DNA from: Paenibacillus mendelii
GTDB taxonomy: Bacteria; Bacillota; Bacilli; Paenibacillales; Paenibacillaceae
Reading direction: 5' to 3'
Length of the DNA stretch: 64,000 nt
Assembly (NCBI RefSeq): GCF_024498075.1
Contig: NZ_JANHOF010000021.1
Coordinates: 20,665 to 84,664 of the forward strand
A model generated the notes under the pieces. The model was given only the letters and a program-made list of their open reading frames with translations, was not told the DNA's origin and ran no database searches. This document shows, in pieces, positions 15,300 through 24,575 of this stretch. Every line of letters starts with the position of its first letter. Position 1 is the first letter of the stretch. A program made the position numbers and the translations under genes.

Positions 15300-16954
15300 A
15301 GCTGACAGGATCGCAGCGTATCGGTATTGCACTATTTGGATTATTCGTCCTGATCGCCATCTTCGCACCGATGCTGACACCCTATTCGCCATCACAGATC
15401 GATAGTGAGCGATTGCTGCCTCCGTCTAAGGAGCATTGGCTTGGCACGAACAGTATCGGTCAGGACTTATTCAGTCAGCTGCTATACGGTGCTCGAACGA
15501 CGATGTTTATCGGACTTATGGTTACGTTGATCAGTACAGCTCTTAGTGTTTCTCTAGGACTGCTTGCCGGTTATTCGAAGCGGCTTGATCCGATACTTAA
15601 CGGGATTGCGAATATGATTCTGGTTCTTCCTTCACTGCTGCTTATACTTGTGGTAGCCTCCTTCTCGGGCGGAGGAACGTGGCAGTTAATTCTAACGCTT
15701 GGCTTGCTCTCATGGCCAGGCTATATGAAGCTGATTCGCGCATCCATATTGTCCCTTAAGGAAAGGGAGTTTGTTAAGGCGGCACAGCTGTACAACGGGG
15801 GGACTTGGCATATACTGACGAAGCATTTATTACCCTTTATCGGACCGCTCGTTCGTACCAAGCTCGTCATCGCCTTTCAATCGGCGGTTGCGATGGAGAC
15901 AAGTCTTTCTTTTCTAGGTATCGGTGATCCGAGCTCTGTTACATGGGGCAAAATGCTGCAGGAGGCGTTCTCGCGTACACAGACTTTCATAACGGACGCT
16001 TGGCAATGGATGATTGTGCCGCCCGCGTTAGCCATTATGCTTGTGACCGTTGCACTTGCTCTAATGGGTGAAGGCAGAACGTCAGCGGGCCGCTTCGCTG
16101 CTGCATTCCGACCAGTGCAAAGCCGCCTGGTTGATGTTAAGGAGATGAAGGATTCTACGGGTTGTGAGGAGCCGTGCACCTTAGATATGGCCATCGGCTG
16201 TCATCTGGCTTCTAAGGATACGCCTGCTGCTATTTCGGTGCGGAATTTGGCTGTCCGGTATGGCGAGACAACGATTATTCATCCTGTTTCCTTCGATGTC
16301 CGGCAGGGCCATATTACTGCATTAATTGGTGAATCCGGATCCGGAAAAACGACGATGGCCCGTACGATATATGGTCTAGTTCCAGAACAGGCTGTAACAG
16401 GCGACGTACTGATCAATGGACATCCGATTTACCGGGATGGGAAAGCTTGTACGATGCAGCGCTGGGTAGATGCGGCCTATATTTTTCAAGATCCGAGGAG
16501 CAGCTTCAATCCGATCTTGACGATCGGCGAGCAGTTCTATGAGACGATGCAACTGCAGACGAAGAAGGAAGACAAGCGGCTTGCTGCGATTGCAACGTTG
16601 AATGAAGTGCAGCTTGACGAAAGAGTGCTTTCCTGCTACCCGCATGAACTTAGCGGTGGCATGCTGAGCCGGGCGTTAATTGCGCTGGCATTAGTGAATA
16701 AGCCTAAAGTGCTTATTGCCGATGAGCCGACGAGCGCACTTGATCCGATCGTGAAGCGTGAGCTATTTGATTTGCTTGTCCGTAAAGTGCGGGAACATCA
16801 GATGACCCTGCTGCTCATAACTCACGACATTGCTGCTGCAGCACATATTGCTGAAGCCGTCATTGCACTCGAGGAAGGAACGATGCTGCTGGAAGAGCAG
16901 CAGCGCGCCTACATCCAGAAGAGCAGGAATGTGTACAAAGATATCGCCATATAA
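15296..16954 (+). CDS. fused Opp/Nik-type permease 2 and ATPase
   Basis: A 552-residue fusion. Residues about 1-265 form a DppC/NikC permease (LGTNSIGQDLFSQLLYGART near residue 49; EAA loop VKAAQLYNGGTWHILTKHLL near 160). After a linker, residues about 310-552 form a DppD-type ATPase: Walker A GESGSGKTT, Q-loop IFQDPRSSFNP, signature LSGGMLSRALIAL, Walker B VLIADEPTSALD and H-loop LLITHD. All catalytic motifs are intact. These are normally two genes. The continuous frame without a stop shows a true fusion. With the next gene the importer has a hetero-ATPase pair. Confidence 0.88.
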   Translation: MKLTGSQRIGIALFGLFVLIAIFAPMLTPYSPSQIDSERLLPPSKEHWLGTNSIGQDLFSQLLYGARTTMFIGLMVTLISTALSVSLGLLAGYSKRLDPILNGIANMILVLPSLLLILVVASFSGGGTWQLILTLGLLSWPGYMKLIRASILSLKEREFVKAAQLYNGGTWHILTKHLLPFIGPLVRTKLVIAFQSAVAMETSLSFLGIGDPSSVTWGKMLQEAFSRTQTFITDAWQWMIVPPALAIMLVTVALALMGEGRTSAGRFAAAFRPVQSRLVDVKEMKDSTGCEEPCTLDMAIGCHLASKDTPAAISVRNLAVRYGETTIIHPVSFDVRQGHITALIGESGSGKTTMARTIYGLVPEQAVTGDVLINGHPIYRDGKACTMQRWVDAAYIFQDPRSSFNPILTIGEQFYETMQLQTKKEDKRLAAIATLNEVQLDERVLSCYPHELSGGMLSRALIALALVNKPKVLIADEPTSALDPIVKRELFDLLVRKVREHQMTLLLITHDIAAAAHIAEAVIALEEGTMLLEEQQRAYIQKSRNVYKDIAI

Positions 16955-16980
16955 GGTGAACGACCGGGAGTGAATGAATT

Positions 16981-17736
16981 TTGCTTAGCCTAAATCAAGT
17001 TTCCAAGCATTATGACAACAAGAAAATGAGGCGCGGGAAGCCGGTTAAAGCCGTTCATGAAGTGAGCTTCGAGCTGCAGCCGAATGAAATTTTCGCGCTT
17101 ATAGGTGAGAGCGGGTCGGGTAAATCTACATTAGCCGAAATGATCGTCGGACTGCAGAAGCCAACATCGGGCTCGATCATTCGAAGTGAACCATCCGCCT
17201 CCATTCAAATGGTGTTCCAGAACCCGGACCGTTCTATGAATCCATACTGGAGAATAAAGGATATTATTGCAGAGCCGCTCATTCTCAGCAAGCGCAAGAA
17301 GCAGGCTGCACTAGAGCAGGTGAGTCAGCTTGCTGAGAAAGTTAAGCTGCCGCTGGATATTCTAGATCGCTATCCGACGGAATGCTCCGGTGGACAGAAG
17401 CAGCGGATCGCAATAGCCAGAGCGCTAACGATGTCACCTAAGCTGCTTGTAGCCGATGAAATTACTTCAGCGCTTGACCCTTCCATTGAAGCAGAAATCA
17501 TGCAACTGCTGCTTTCCTTGAAGGATGCAGAAGGGATGTCCATTCTCTATATTACGCATCGCATAGAGACGATCTCAAGGTTTGCAGATCGTGTTGCTGT
17601 CATGAGAAACGGGGAAATCGAAGCGTTGGGTGGTACGAATGAGGTATTGTTTCATTCTTCATCGGCCTATACGAAAGCTTTAATGTATGCTTGCTCGTAT
17701 GAGGACAATAGTAGGGATACCAGCAGCTCGGAGTGA
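16981..17736 (+). CDS. Opp/Nik-type ABC transporter ATPase 2 (DppF type)
   Basis: A 251-residue ATPase. Walker A GESGSGKST, Q-loop VFQNPDRSMNPYW, signature CSGGQKQRIAIARAL, Walker B LLVADEITSALD and switch His in ITHR are visible. The Walker B glutamate is retained, though DEP is replaced by DEI. The C-terminal regulatory extension of many DppF proteins, including a Cys-rich Fe-S motif, is absent. The start is TTG at 16981, 10 bases after GGGAG; the nearby ATG at 16974 runs into a stop. It is the last gene of the Fur-controlled operon; no terminator is obvious after it. Confidence 0.85.
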   Translation: MLSLNQVSKHYDNKKMRRGKPVKAVHEVSFELQPNEIFALIGESGSGKSTLAEMIVGLQKPTSGSIIRSEPSASIQMVFQNPDRSMNPYWRIKDIIAEPLILSKRKKQAALEQVSQLAEKVKLPLDILDRYPTECSGGQKQRIAIARALTMSPKLLVADEITSALDPSIEAEIMQLLLSLKDAEGMSILYITHRIETISRFADRVAVMRNGEIEALGGTNEVLFHSSSAYTKALMYACSYEDNSRDTSSSE

Positions 17737-17846
17737 GGTATGTTATGGATTTACTTTGAATCCATTGGATGGTAGCTCGACTATTCGTTCATATACTGAA
17801 ATCACATCTGTCATATCCTCTTGTTGTGCAGTGAGATTTACAACAA

Positions 17847-18232
17847 TTGATCTATGAGGAACTAGAAAAACTTCGGGAACGCATCATCAATGCCAGTAAG
17901 GAGCCGACCTATGGTCTACACCGGAAGAAGCAAATGCTGCTGTTCCGAAGCTTTAAACGCGAAGATTTCGGTGAAAAGGATATCAATGAAGATGAGATCT
18001 CTTTGCTTGTTAATCTAACACAACAGACCTTTTTAGTCATCGAGCGTGAACTGAAGCTTACGGGGTTCTGGGGGAGCATACCTGCGCGCAACAAATTGAA
18101 AGCAGAGCTTCAGAAGATACTGCTTTCACCGGTGTTTGTAATGCTTCCTGGTCTCGTAAAAAACCGTGCTCATATTATAAGTTGTATTAAATCGCAGAGA
18201 AGAATAACGATACCATTCTGTATGCGGAGTGA
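17847..18232 (+). pseudogene. hsdR: type I restriction enzyme HsdR, C-terminal remnant
   Basis: About 115 residues resemble the extreme C-terminus of type I restriction R subunits (DEISLLVNLTQQTFLVIERE, FWGSIPARNKLKAELQKILL, MLPGLVKNRAHIIS). The nuclease and helicase parts are missing. Near 18195-18205 a frameshift takes the reading out of the HsdR frame; the other frame continues NNDTILYAE to a natural TGA at 18230-18232. The shifted frame then runs directly into the following protease gene, creating an artificial fusion of 245 residues. Confidence 0.65.
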
Positions 18233-18780
18233 TTGCATTGAACTGAAATATACGATTGAAAGATCTGCCAAGAGGCGCAAGCTGACCATCACCGTTGAAA
18301 GTGACCACAGTGTTGTTGTACATGCACCGGAAGGCACATCTGACGAGAAAATTGAACAGGTGGTGGCACCGAAGCGTCAATGGATTTATGAAAAATTGGC
18401 CATCCTCAGAAATATCAGGATTTGCTTCATGCGCCGGGGAAAGAACTCGTCAGTGGAGAATCTGCACTTTATTTGGGTCGCCAATACCGCATCGAGATCG
18501 TCAAAACAGGGTTATCGAAAATTGAATTTGCTCAACGGGAATGGTATATCGGTAAGGCAAAACAAAAGATTGTCTCACGAGTGAAAACATCACGCCCGAC
18601 AACTCGGTGTCGATGTTGCCTTGGTCAAGATCGTTGACAACCGCTACCGGTGGGGCTCTTGTACCTTGAATGATAATGTCAATTTTAACTGGTGATTAAT
18701 TAAAGCACCTATGTTTGTCATTGACTATATCATTGTCCATGAACTTGCTCACCTCAACAGGGCGAATCACACACCAAGTG
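18222..18780 (+). pseudogene. YgjP/SprT-like metalloprotease, multiply broken
   Basis: Pieces of one YgjP-family (M48-like) protein occur in different frames: KYTIERSAKRRKLTITVES (18240 on), then LHAPGKELVSGESALYLGR after a frameshift near 18400, then DNRYRWGSCTLNDNVNFNW after another shift near 18570, an in-frame TGA at about 18690, and finally FVIDYIIVHELAHLNRANHTP with the zinc-binding HELAH near 18738. These genes typically follow hsdR in type I restriction loci, as here. At least two frameshifts and one nonsense codon make it inactive. Confidence 0.7.
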
Positions 18781-18815
18781 CTAAAAAGGCTTTGGATGCG
18801 ATGGAAAAGTATATA

Positions 18816-18911
18816 GAACAGCACGGAATGTCCGGCGCAGGCGATGTGCTTCGCGCAGCTGCACCTGAAATCTGGGAGGATATCTACTGGCGTGATAACA
18901 ATGATTCAAGA
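18816..18911 (+). repeat. 96-bp repeat, copy 1
   Basis: Matches 31189-31284 in the same orientation at 95 of 96 positions (C/T difference at about 18832). Both copies are read in the same protein frame (QHGMSGAGDVLRAAAPEIW then EDIYWRDNNDSR), while the flanks are unrelated. Here it directly follows the broken protease. Confidence 0.9.
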
Positions 18912-19066
18912 ACAAGAATGGATGTTTTGTAATCACAAATTCCGTTTATGCGGAGATCAATCAACTTGGGGTAAACCGACTACCCCTGATGAGGAGCCCG
19001 GTTGCGTATACACAAAACACCGGTTTCCGCTTTTTGATCGGAGTGGAATTGCGTTTGCTTATTGAC

Positions 19067-19254
19067 AGCCGCTTTTTCGCTCCACTAACGGGTACGATAG
19101 CCCGGCAATGAAACTCGCCCAACAAATTGGGCAGACGCATGGGGAACTTCATCGTTATGGGGCCCTTTATGAGAAGTATATTCATGCTGGCAATGGACAA
19201 CGCTTAAGGTTAAATATTATCTTATGCGGGAGGTCATCGCTTCTTGAAATTTGA
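19067..19254 (+). other. open frame before the XRE gene, possibly a gene remnant
   Basis: After a stop at about 19064 this frame stays open to 19254 and looks protein-like (STNGYDSPAMKLAQQIGQTH, then LHRYGALYEKYIHAG). An ATG at 19107 would give 48 residues overlapping the start of the XRE gene. I recognise no family and see no clear ribosome site. Neighbouring frames are also partly open, as expected in decayed phage or element DNA. Confidence 0.3.
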
Positions 19255-19477
19255 ACTAGGACGTTGCTTACTAAATGAACGATTGATGGAATCCGGAAAG
19301 TCAGCGGAATGGCTGGCAAAAGACTTGCTTTTTAAACCGGAACGAGTTTACGACTTTATTGAAAACAAAAGAGTGATGCCACTCAAAATTGCCATATCGA
19401 TCGCCGATTCCATCGGTTGTGATGTTCGTGCCTTGTATGAATTAATTCCGAACGATAATGAAGTAAAGGGAGATTAA
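19244..19477 (+). CDS. small XRE/Cro-type transcriptional regulator
   Basis: A 77-residue protein that is essentially one helix-turn-helix domain: MESGKSAEWLAKDLLFKPERV, DFIENKRVMPLKIAISIADS, then CDVRALYEL (given in pieces). Starting at TTG 19244, GGGAGG lies about 10 bases upstream. Such short Cro-like proteins are common on phages, integrative elements and restriction loci, which fits the HsdR/YgjP debris before it. Its operator is not identifiable. Confidence 0.7.
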   Translation: MKFELGRCLLNERLMESGKSAEWLAKDLLFKPERVYDFIENKRVMPLKIAISIADSIGCDVRALYELIPNDNEVKGD

Positions 19478-19525
19478 TGGAATAAGTGGTAGGTTGCATT
19501 AAGACTACAACTGTGATCCATTAAG

Positions 19526-19588
19526 CTCCCTCAGTACGATTTAGTTTTCTCACGAATGCTCGCTTATTCGCAGGATTTCACCCTTGCC
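19526..19588 (+). repeat. 63-bp repeat, copy 1
   Basis: Identical over 63 bases to 63938-64000, where the window ends, so the true repeat may be longer. It is translatable in plus frame (LPQYDLVFSRMLAYSQDFT) and ends a few codons later in this copy. Flanks differ, so this is an inserted or recombined fragment, possibly from a transposase. Confidence 0.85.
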
Positions 19589-19890
19589 AGAAATGTGGAA
19601 AGATAGCTAGTGAAACCTAGTTGAAGACCAGGACAACATGAAGGCATGAGGAAATAGAGGGGGAGGTTGCAAACCCCATATCCTTCCATATACTGCACGC
19701 ATTCTCCACGCCGGCCCTGGAGGTCTTCACTCCCATGTCTCAACGGGTCTGTGCCCTCTCATTCCTTCGTTACGCCTGTCCAAGGGTGCGGCGTGCGCCG
19801 TAAAACCATGCTGATCCCAAACTATAACGTATACTTTATTAAGTATATATATCCAAAACGTTCGATATATGGTGAATTCCGAAGAAAGAT
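19589..19890. other. gene-poor interval
   Basis: No gene recognised. It contains structured-looking sequence (G-rich and C-rich tracts around 19655-19800). At about 19829-19846 there is a perfect palindrome TATACTTTA-TTAAGTATA-like motif, which may be an operator. Another insertion remnant is possible but I cannot identify it. Confidence 0.3.
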
Positions 19891-19895
19891 TATAC

Positions 19896-20027
19896 TTTAC
19901 AAAAGTGACAAGATTTAAGTATATTATGAAATGTAACCGCTTTACGAAAATATGCGAGAAGGGGGCGGATAATTAGGAAGACGCGACGGGAAACAGGGCT
20001 GCATCCGTCGAAATGTAAGCGCATCCA
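19896..20027 (+). promoter_or_regulatory. promoter and two cre-like sites upstream of DUF5722 gene
   Basis: A possible promoter is TTTACA (19896-19901), 18 bases, TATATT (19920-19925). Just downstream is TGTAACCGCTTTAC (19932-19945), a weak cre-like sequence. TGTAAGCGCATCCA (20014-20027) matches the CcpA consensus TGWAARCGYTWNCW at 13 of 14 positions. CcpA bound downstream of the start would repress the gene in good carbon supply, which would suit a secreted glycan-active protein. Inferred from sequence only. Confidence 0.5.
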
Positions 20028-20095
20028 TTTTAGTGGCGCCTGAAAGTTGCTTAGGGTTGTTAACCCATCCCAACAATACCTGTGGAGGTTCTCTC

Positions 20096-23000
20096 ATGAA
20101 ACGTTTGAAACAAACGATGGCGATTATTCTTTCTACCCTCCTCGCTGCCGGGTTCGTGACCGGCATCGATCCGGGTCGGCATGCTTTCGCCGATCCGGAT
20201 CCCGCCCCGACCGCGAATACCCGAACGGTAGAGACGTTCCGTGCGGCGACGGTCATCGACGATTTTGAAACGGAGCAATCGGTTGCCGGATGGCATGCGG
20301 GCGACAACGTGTCCGCCATCTCCGCGGCAAGCAGCGCGCCGAACACGGGCTCGGCCTTCCAAGGGTCGAAAATGTTGAATGCGAAAAGCGTGCTCAATTT
20401 GCAAAATAATGTATGGCGTACCGTATTCCGTGAATTCTCGACTCCGGTCGATTGGAGCGCATCGCGTTATGTCATGATGGCCTTCAATCATTACGGCTAT
20501 TTGCCGAATAACGATCCGTACCTCGTCCGGATCAAGCTTTACAGCGGCAGCGACGCCATCGAAGGCATTGTCGCGACGGATGAAAATCAATGGAACAAAA
20601 TCGGCCTGTTTATCGGCGACTGGGCAGGCCGCAATGCGGTTGACAAAATCGAGGTCAGCTGGCAGCACGCTTACGACCGCGCCAATTATCCGGACGATCC
20701 GCACCCGTATTGGCCGGATCCGCAATTCCAGATCGATTACCTGCATCTGGCAAACGATCTTGGCTGGCAGTTCTCGTACGCGGGCGATGCCGAAGGCTGG
20801 ACGTTCAACAGCGGCATCGTGGGTCCGGTCGTTGCCGACAGCAAGCTGACTTTCGATATTATCGGCAACGACCCGAATATGACGTCGGCGCCGATGCAAT
20901 TGAACGCGGATACGAATAATGTAATCACGATAAAATTGCGTAACGGGACGGCGAATACGGTCGGTAAAATATATTGGACGACGGATACCGAGACGGGCTT
21001 AAGCGAATCGAAATCGCGTACTTTCGCGCTGCGCCCGAACGATGCCGGCTTTACCGAGTACAAAGTTTATATGATCGGACAACCGAATTGGACAGGTTCG
21101 ATTACTCACCTGCGAATCGATCCGGCGGAGAACCCGACGGCGGCGGGCACGATACAGATCGACGGCATCAGCACAGGCCAAGAGGAGTATACGCCCGTCG
21201 AGCATATCGGCGTCGTCAGCAATGTCAAAGCTGCGGATACGGACATTCAAGTCGAAGGCTTCGTACCGGAAACGGTCGATGTGACGGGGAAAAGCTGGGC
21301 CCTGTATGAAGTGGCCCCTTATCAATATGAAGCGGACACCGCGCAGATGACACCTGTCGCCACCGCAGCCGGACCGCTTGCCGACAGGCAGTTCCGGTTC
21401 CAAATCCCGCGCTTCGACGGCGCGCGGGATCGCTATTACTCCAAGTTCGTCGTCGCGCTGGCCGATGACAACGGCGGCGATCCGCAATATGTCGATGCAC
21501 CGCAGTACGTCAAGGAAATCGCGTTTGCAGCGGAGAATCGGTTCCCGTTTCCGACGGCCCGCTCCAAGAAGGGGCTGCAGGTGCAGATGGTTGACGATGC
21601 CGAAGAGCTCGGACTCAGCCACGCGGCGATCAACGTCTCTTACAACAGCTTGATGTACAAAACGGGCAGCAATCCGGCGGATACGATCGAGTATGTCGTG
21701 GACGGGGAAACGTTCTTTTTCCGCAAAGGCGCCGTCGAAGGGCTTGATCGGCAAATCAAACCGCTGTCGGACAACGACATCATCGTCAATTTGATCCTTC
21801 TTATGTACGACGTGGTAGATCCCGATTCGCCGAACGATTATTTGATCCATCCGGATGCGGCGCGCGGAAGCGGGATCGTATACGCCTTCAACACGACGAA
21901 TGCGATGGGCGTCAAATATTTCAAAGCCGCGACTGAATTTTTGGTCGACCGCTATACGCGCGTGGACGAGAAATACGGCCGCGCCGTCGGTTACATCGTC
22001 GGCAACGAAGTCGATGCGCAGTGGGACTGGGCGAACATGGGCGAAAAGACGGTCGACCAGTTCATGGAGCAGTATGAACGTACAGTACGTATCGTGTATC
22101 AGGCAGCGCGCAAGAAATACGACAATCCGCGCGTATATATTTCCTTGACGCAAAGCTGGACCCAGCCGATCGGATCGCCGGCTACCCGATACTACAAGAG
22201 CCGCGACGTCATCGACAAGATGAATGCGCTGTCCAAGAAGTACGGCGACTTCCCTTGGCACGTGGCTTACCATCCGTACCCGGAAAACTTGTTCAATCCG
22301 GCGACGTGGAACGATCAGTCGGCGATCGACAGCGTCGATTCGCCGAAGGTGACGTTCAAAAACCTGCACATTCTCAGCCAGTACATGGGAAGACCGGAGC
22401 TTGCTTACGGTGGGGATCGCCGCCGTATTATTTTGTCGGAGCAAGGCTTTCATTCAAGCGACTACTCGGAAGAGGCAATGAATTTACAAGCGGCGGCCTA
22501 TGCCTACGCTTACTACAAAACATTGTTCCTGGACGGAATCGACTCGTTTATTTTGCACCGTCATGTCGACCATAAGGGCGAGTTTGGCTTGCGCCTCGGT
22601 TTGTGGACATGGGATGACGGCCGGGCGGGCGCGAATTGGCCGGGCGAGAAGAAGGCGATTTACAACGTGTTCCGTGACATCGATACCGATAAGTCGCTGC
22701 AAGCAACCGAATTTGCCAAGCCGATCATCGGCATTGCCGACTGGAGCGAGATCGTCCCGGGCTTCGACCCGAACGTGCTGGCGCAGCGCACGGCGCCGGT
22801 ACCGCAGCCGATCGAAATCAATAAGAAGGAAATTAAAAATCAAGACTTGGTCACGCGAGACGATTTCGAAACGGGCACCGACGGTTGGCAGATTGCAGAC
22901 AATACGTATGCGCTCGATGCCGTTTCGACCGAAGACGCCTATAGCGGCAGCGGGGCGCTCGAAGTGAAATTCGCGGCGGAAGCCAAGCAGTGGCGCGGCG

Positions 23001-24130
23001 CTTTCAAGCCGTTAGCCGCTCCAATCGATGCTACGGCATCGCCTTATTTGAACGTCGCTGTAAAGCTGAATAACACGAATGCCGGCGATCCGTATTACAT
23101 TAAGATCAAAGCCTACAGCGGGTTGGAGGTAGCCGAAGGCATCGCTTTGGTCGATCCTGCCAAGGGCTGGGCGAACTTATCCCTCGATTTGAGCGTATGG
23201 CCGCGCAAGAATGCGATCGATAAAATCAAAGTGTGGGCCCAATCGCCGACCAATCGCGACTGGAACGGTTCCATGCTGATCGATGACGTTATTTTCAGCA
23301 GCAAAAACAATGCCATGGGCGGATTGAAAAATATCGATATCTCGGCTTCGATGGATACGGCGACATTGGCGGTAGGCAGCAAGATCACAGTCGACGTAAC
23401 GAATCGGGATTCGGCTGCGATGCATGGCGAGATCGGGTTGACCCCGATTGGCGACATTGCCTTTTCCACGAGCGCATTGCCCGTCGAAGGCTTGAATTTC
23501 GGACAGTCGAAACGGTTTGCGTTTACGGTGACGAGCTATACTCCAGGTGCTATTCAAGGGGTTACCGGGGTCCGTTTCGAATACCGGGATTCGGGGCATA
23601 CCGTTCGGTTAGCCGTGCAAAAATATACCGGCGAAGATCAAGTCCCTGCCAATGTGAAGTTGCTGTACAACTTCGAGAACTCGACGAACGGCTGGACAGC
23701 CGGCGAAAATTCCGCGGGCGTGAGCAGCGTCGAATCGTTCGCGAATGGCCCGACAACGCCTTCGCTTGGTTCCTATGTCTTGGAAGTAGGCAATGCGCCG
23801 GTAGAAGCGAACAAATGGCACGCAGCAACCGTCACGCCGGCGACGGCGCTGAATATGTCGGACGCGCAATCGTTTATTTACGACATCAACGGCTACGGCG
23901 GCGTAGGCTCCGCTTATGAAACCCGCCTTCGCTTGTACAGCGGTACGGAAGTGTTCGAGCAAGTATTTTCAATGCAAGCCGACCGATGGAATCGTATCAC
24001 GGCCGACATTTCCGGTTGGGCATTCAAAAACAATGTAACCAAAATCGAAATTGCGTTCCGGGCGCCTCAAAGCACGCTCATCTGGGGCGGACGGTTCCAG
24101 CTCGACTATATCGGTTATGTAAAGCCGTAA
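20096..24130 (+). CDS. large secreted DUF5722 protein with three binding modules
   Basis: A 1344-residue exported protein. ATG 20096 follows GGAGG (20084-20088); a longer in-frame start at 20033 has no such site. Signal peptide about residues 1-32. Residues 55-215, 920-1065 and 1190-1344 are three related jelly-roll-like modules, each opening with F-E-x-x-x-x-GW and ending LYSG/AYSG...W...W...N-x-x-x-KI. The core (about 480-900) matches DUF5722, a TIM-barrel-like domain: VDDAEELGLSHAAINVSYNS, VGYIVGNEVDAQWDWANMG, ILSEQGFHSSDYSEEAMN. The NEVD and SEQGF motifs resemble acid/base and nucleophile positions of clan GH-A enzymes. It probably degrades or modifies a polysaccharide outside the cell. 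Confidence 0.85.
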   Translation: MKRLKQTMAIILSTLLAAGFVTGIDPGRHAFADPDPAPTANTRTVETFRAATVIDDFETEQSVAGWHAGDNVSAISAASSAPNTGSAFQGSKMLNAKSVLNLQNNVWRTVFREFSTPVDWSASRYVMMAFNHYGYLPNNDPYLVRIKLYSGSDAIEGIVATDENQWNKIGLFIGDWAGRNAVDKIEVSWQHAYDRANYPDDPHPYWPDPQFQIDYLHLANDLGWQFSYAGDAEGWTFNSGIVGPVVADSKLTFDIIGNDPNMTSAPMQLNADTNNVITIKLRNGTANTVGKIYWTTDTETGLSESKSRTFALRPNDAGFTEYKVYMIGQPNWTGSITHLRIDPAENPTAAGTIQIDGISTGQEEYTPVEHIGVVSNVKAADTDIQVEGFVPETVDVTGKSWALYEVAPYQYEADTAQMTPVATAAGPLADRQFRFQIPRFDGARDRYYSKFVVALADDNGGDPQYVDAPQYVKEIAFAAENRFPFPTARSKKGLQVQMVDDAEELGLSHAAINVSYNSLMYKTGSNPADTIEYVVDGETFFFRKGAVEGLDRQIKPLSDNDIIVNLILLMYDVVDPDSPNDYLIHPDAARGSGIVYAFNTTNAMGVKYFKAATEFLVDRYTRVDEKYGRAVGYIVGNEVDAQWDWANMGEKTVDQFMEQYERTVRIVYQAARKKYDNPRVYISLTQSWTQPIGSPATRYYKSRDVIDKMNALSKKYGDFPWHVAYHPYPENLFNPATWNDQSAIDSVDSPKVTFKNLHILSQYMGRPELAYGGDRRRIILSEQGFHSSDYSEEAMNLQAAAYAYAYYKTLFLDGIDSFILHRHVDHKGEFGLRLGLWTWDDGRAGANWPGEKKAIYNVFRDIDTDKSLQATEFAKPIIGIADWSEIVPGFDPNVLAQRTAPVPQPIEINKKEIKNQDLVTRDDFETGTDGWQIADNTYALDAVSTEDAYSGSGALEVKFAAEAKQWRGAFKPLAAPIDATASPYLNVAVKLNNTNAGDPYYIKIKAYSGLEVAEGIALVDPAKGWANLSLDLSVWPRKNAIDKIKVWAQSPTNRDWNGSMLIDDVIFSSKNNAMGGLKNIDISASMDTATLAVGSKITVDVTNRDSAAMHGEIGLTPIGDIAFSTSALPVEGLNFGQSKRFAFTVTSYTPGAIQGVTGVRFEYRDSGHTVRLAVQKYTGEDQVPANVKLLYNFENSTNGWTAGENSAGVSSVESFANGPTTPSLGSYVLEVGNAPVEANKWHAATVTPATALNMSDAQSFIYDINGYGGVGSAYETRLRLYSGTEVFEQVFSMQADRWNRITADISGWAFKNNVTKIEIAFRAPQSTLIWGGRFQLDYIGYVKP

Positions 24131-24154
24131 ACCGATAGCAACCGATACCAAATC

Positions 24155-24210
24155 GAAAACACCTCCATCCATCATCGGCAGGATTCATGCCATGGGCGGG
24201 GGTGTTTCCG
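24155..24210 (+). terminator. possible terminator after DUF5722 gene
   Basis: GAAAACACCTCC can pair with GGGGGTGTTTCC across a long loop, but no good T-run follows. Its position just after the stop is the main argument. Confidence 0.35.
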
Positions 24211-24289
24211 ATCGACTTTGGGATGAAAAATGAGGGGAAAGCTGCCGCACGGCAGCTTTGTTGTGATGCAAACGGGCAGGAATGATCCG

Positions 24290-24575
24290 GTATCAGCCGC
24301 TGAAAGCGACGGAAATAATGCCGAAGGTAATGATGGTGGACATGGCGATGCGGCGCAGCCCTTGCCGTTCCTTCAGAAGGAAGACGCCGAGCAGCGTTCC
24401 GAACACGGTTCCGATCTCGCGGATGGGGGCACAAGCGAGGCCAGCGGCGCGAGCTTCATGGCGAACAGGAACAGCAGATAGGAACCCGGGGCGAAGAACG
24501 GTCCGATCAGAATCGTCTTCCAGTTGGCCTGCCATTCCCGCTTAATCTGCTTGGATTCGAGCACTGTATGTTCTT
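24290..24575 (-). pseudogene. EamA/DMT-family transporter, C-terminal remnant with frameshift
   Basis: On the minus strand, SKQIKREWQANWKTILIGPF and LFLFAMKLAPLASLV are followed, in another frame, by APIREIGTVFGTLLGVFLLK and RRIAMSTIITFGIISVAFSG. Joined, these give the last half of an EamA-type drug/metabolite transporter (the APIREIG-x-x-FGxLxG-xFLLKE motif is characteristic). A one-base deletion near 24432 separates the parts, and the N-terminal half is missing at a junction near 24570 with SLH-protein sequence. Confidence 0.7.

Noticed and set aside
17847..18584. A single 245-residue novel fusion protein
   Set aside because: The frame joins an HsdR tail and a YgjP start through a frameshift, and the YgjP part continues in other frames. 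It is an artefact of decay.
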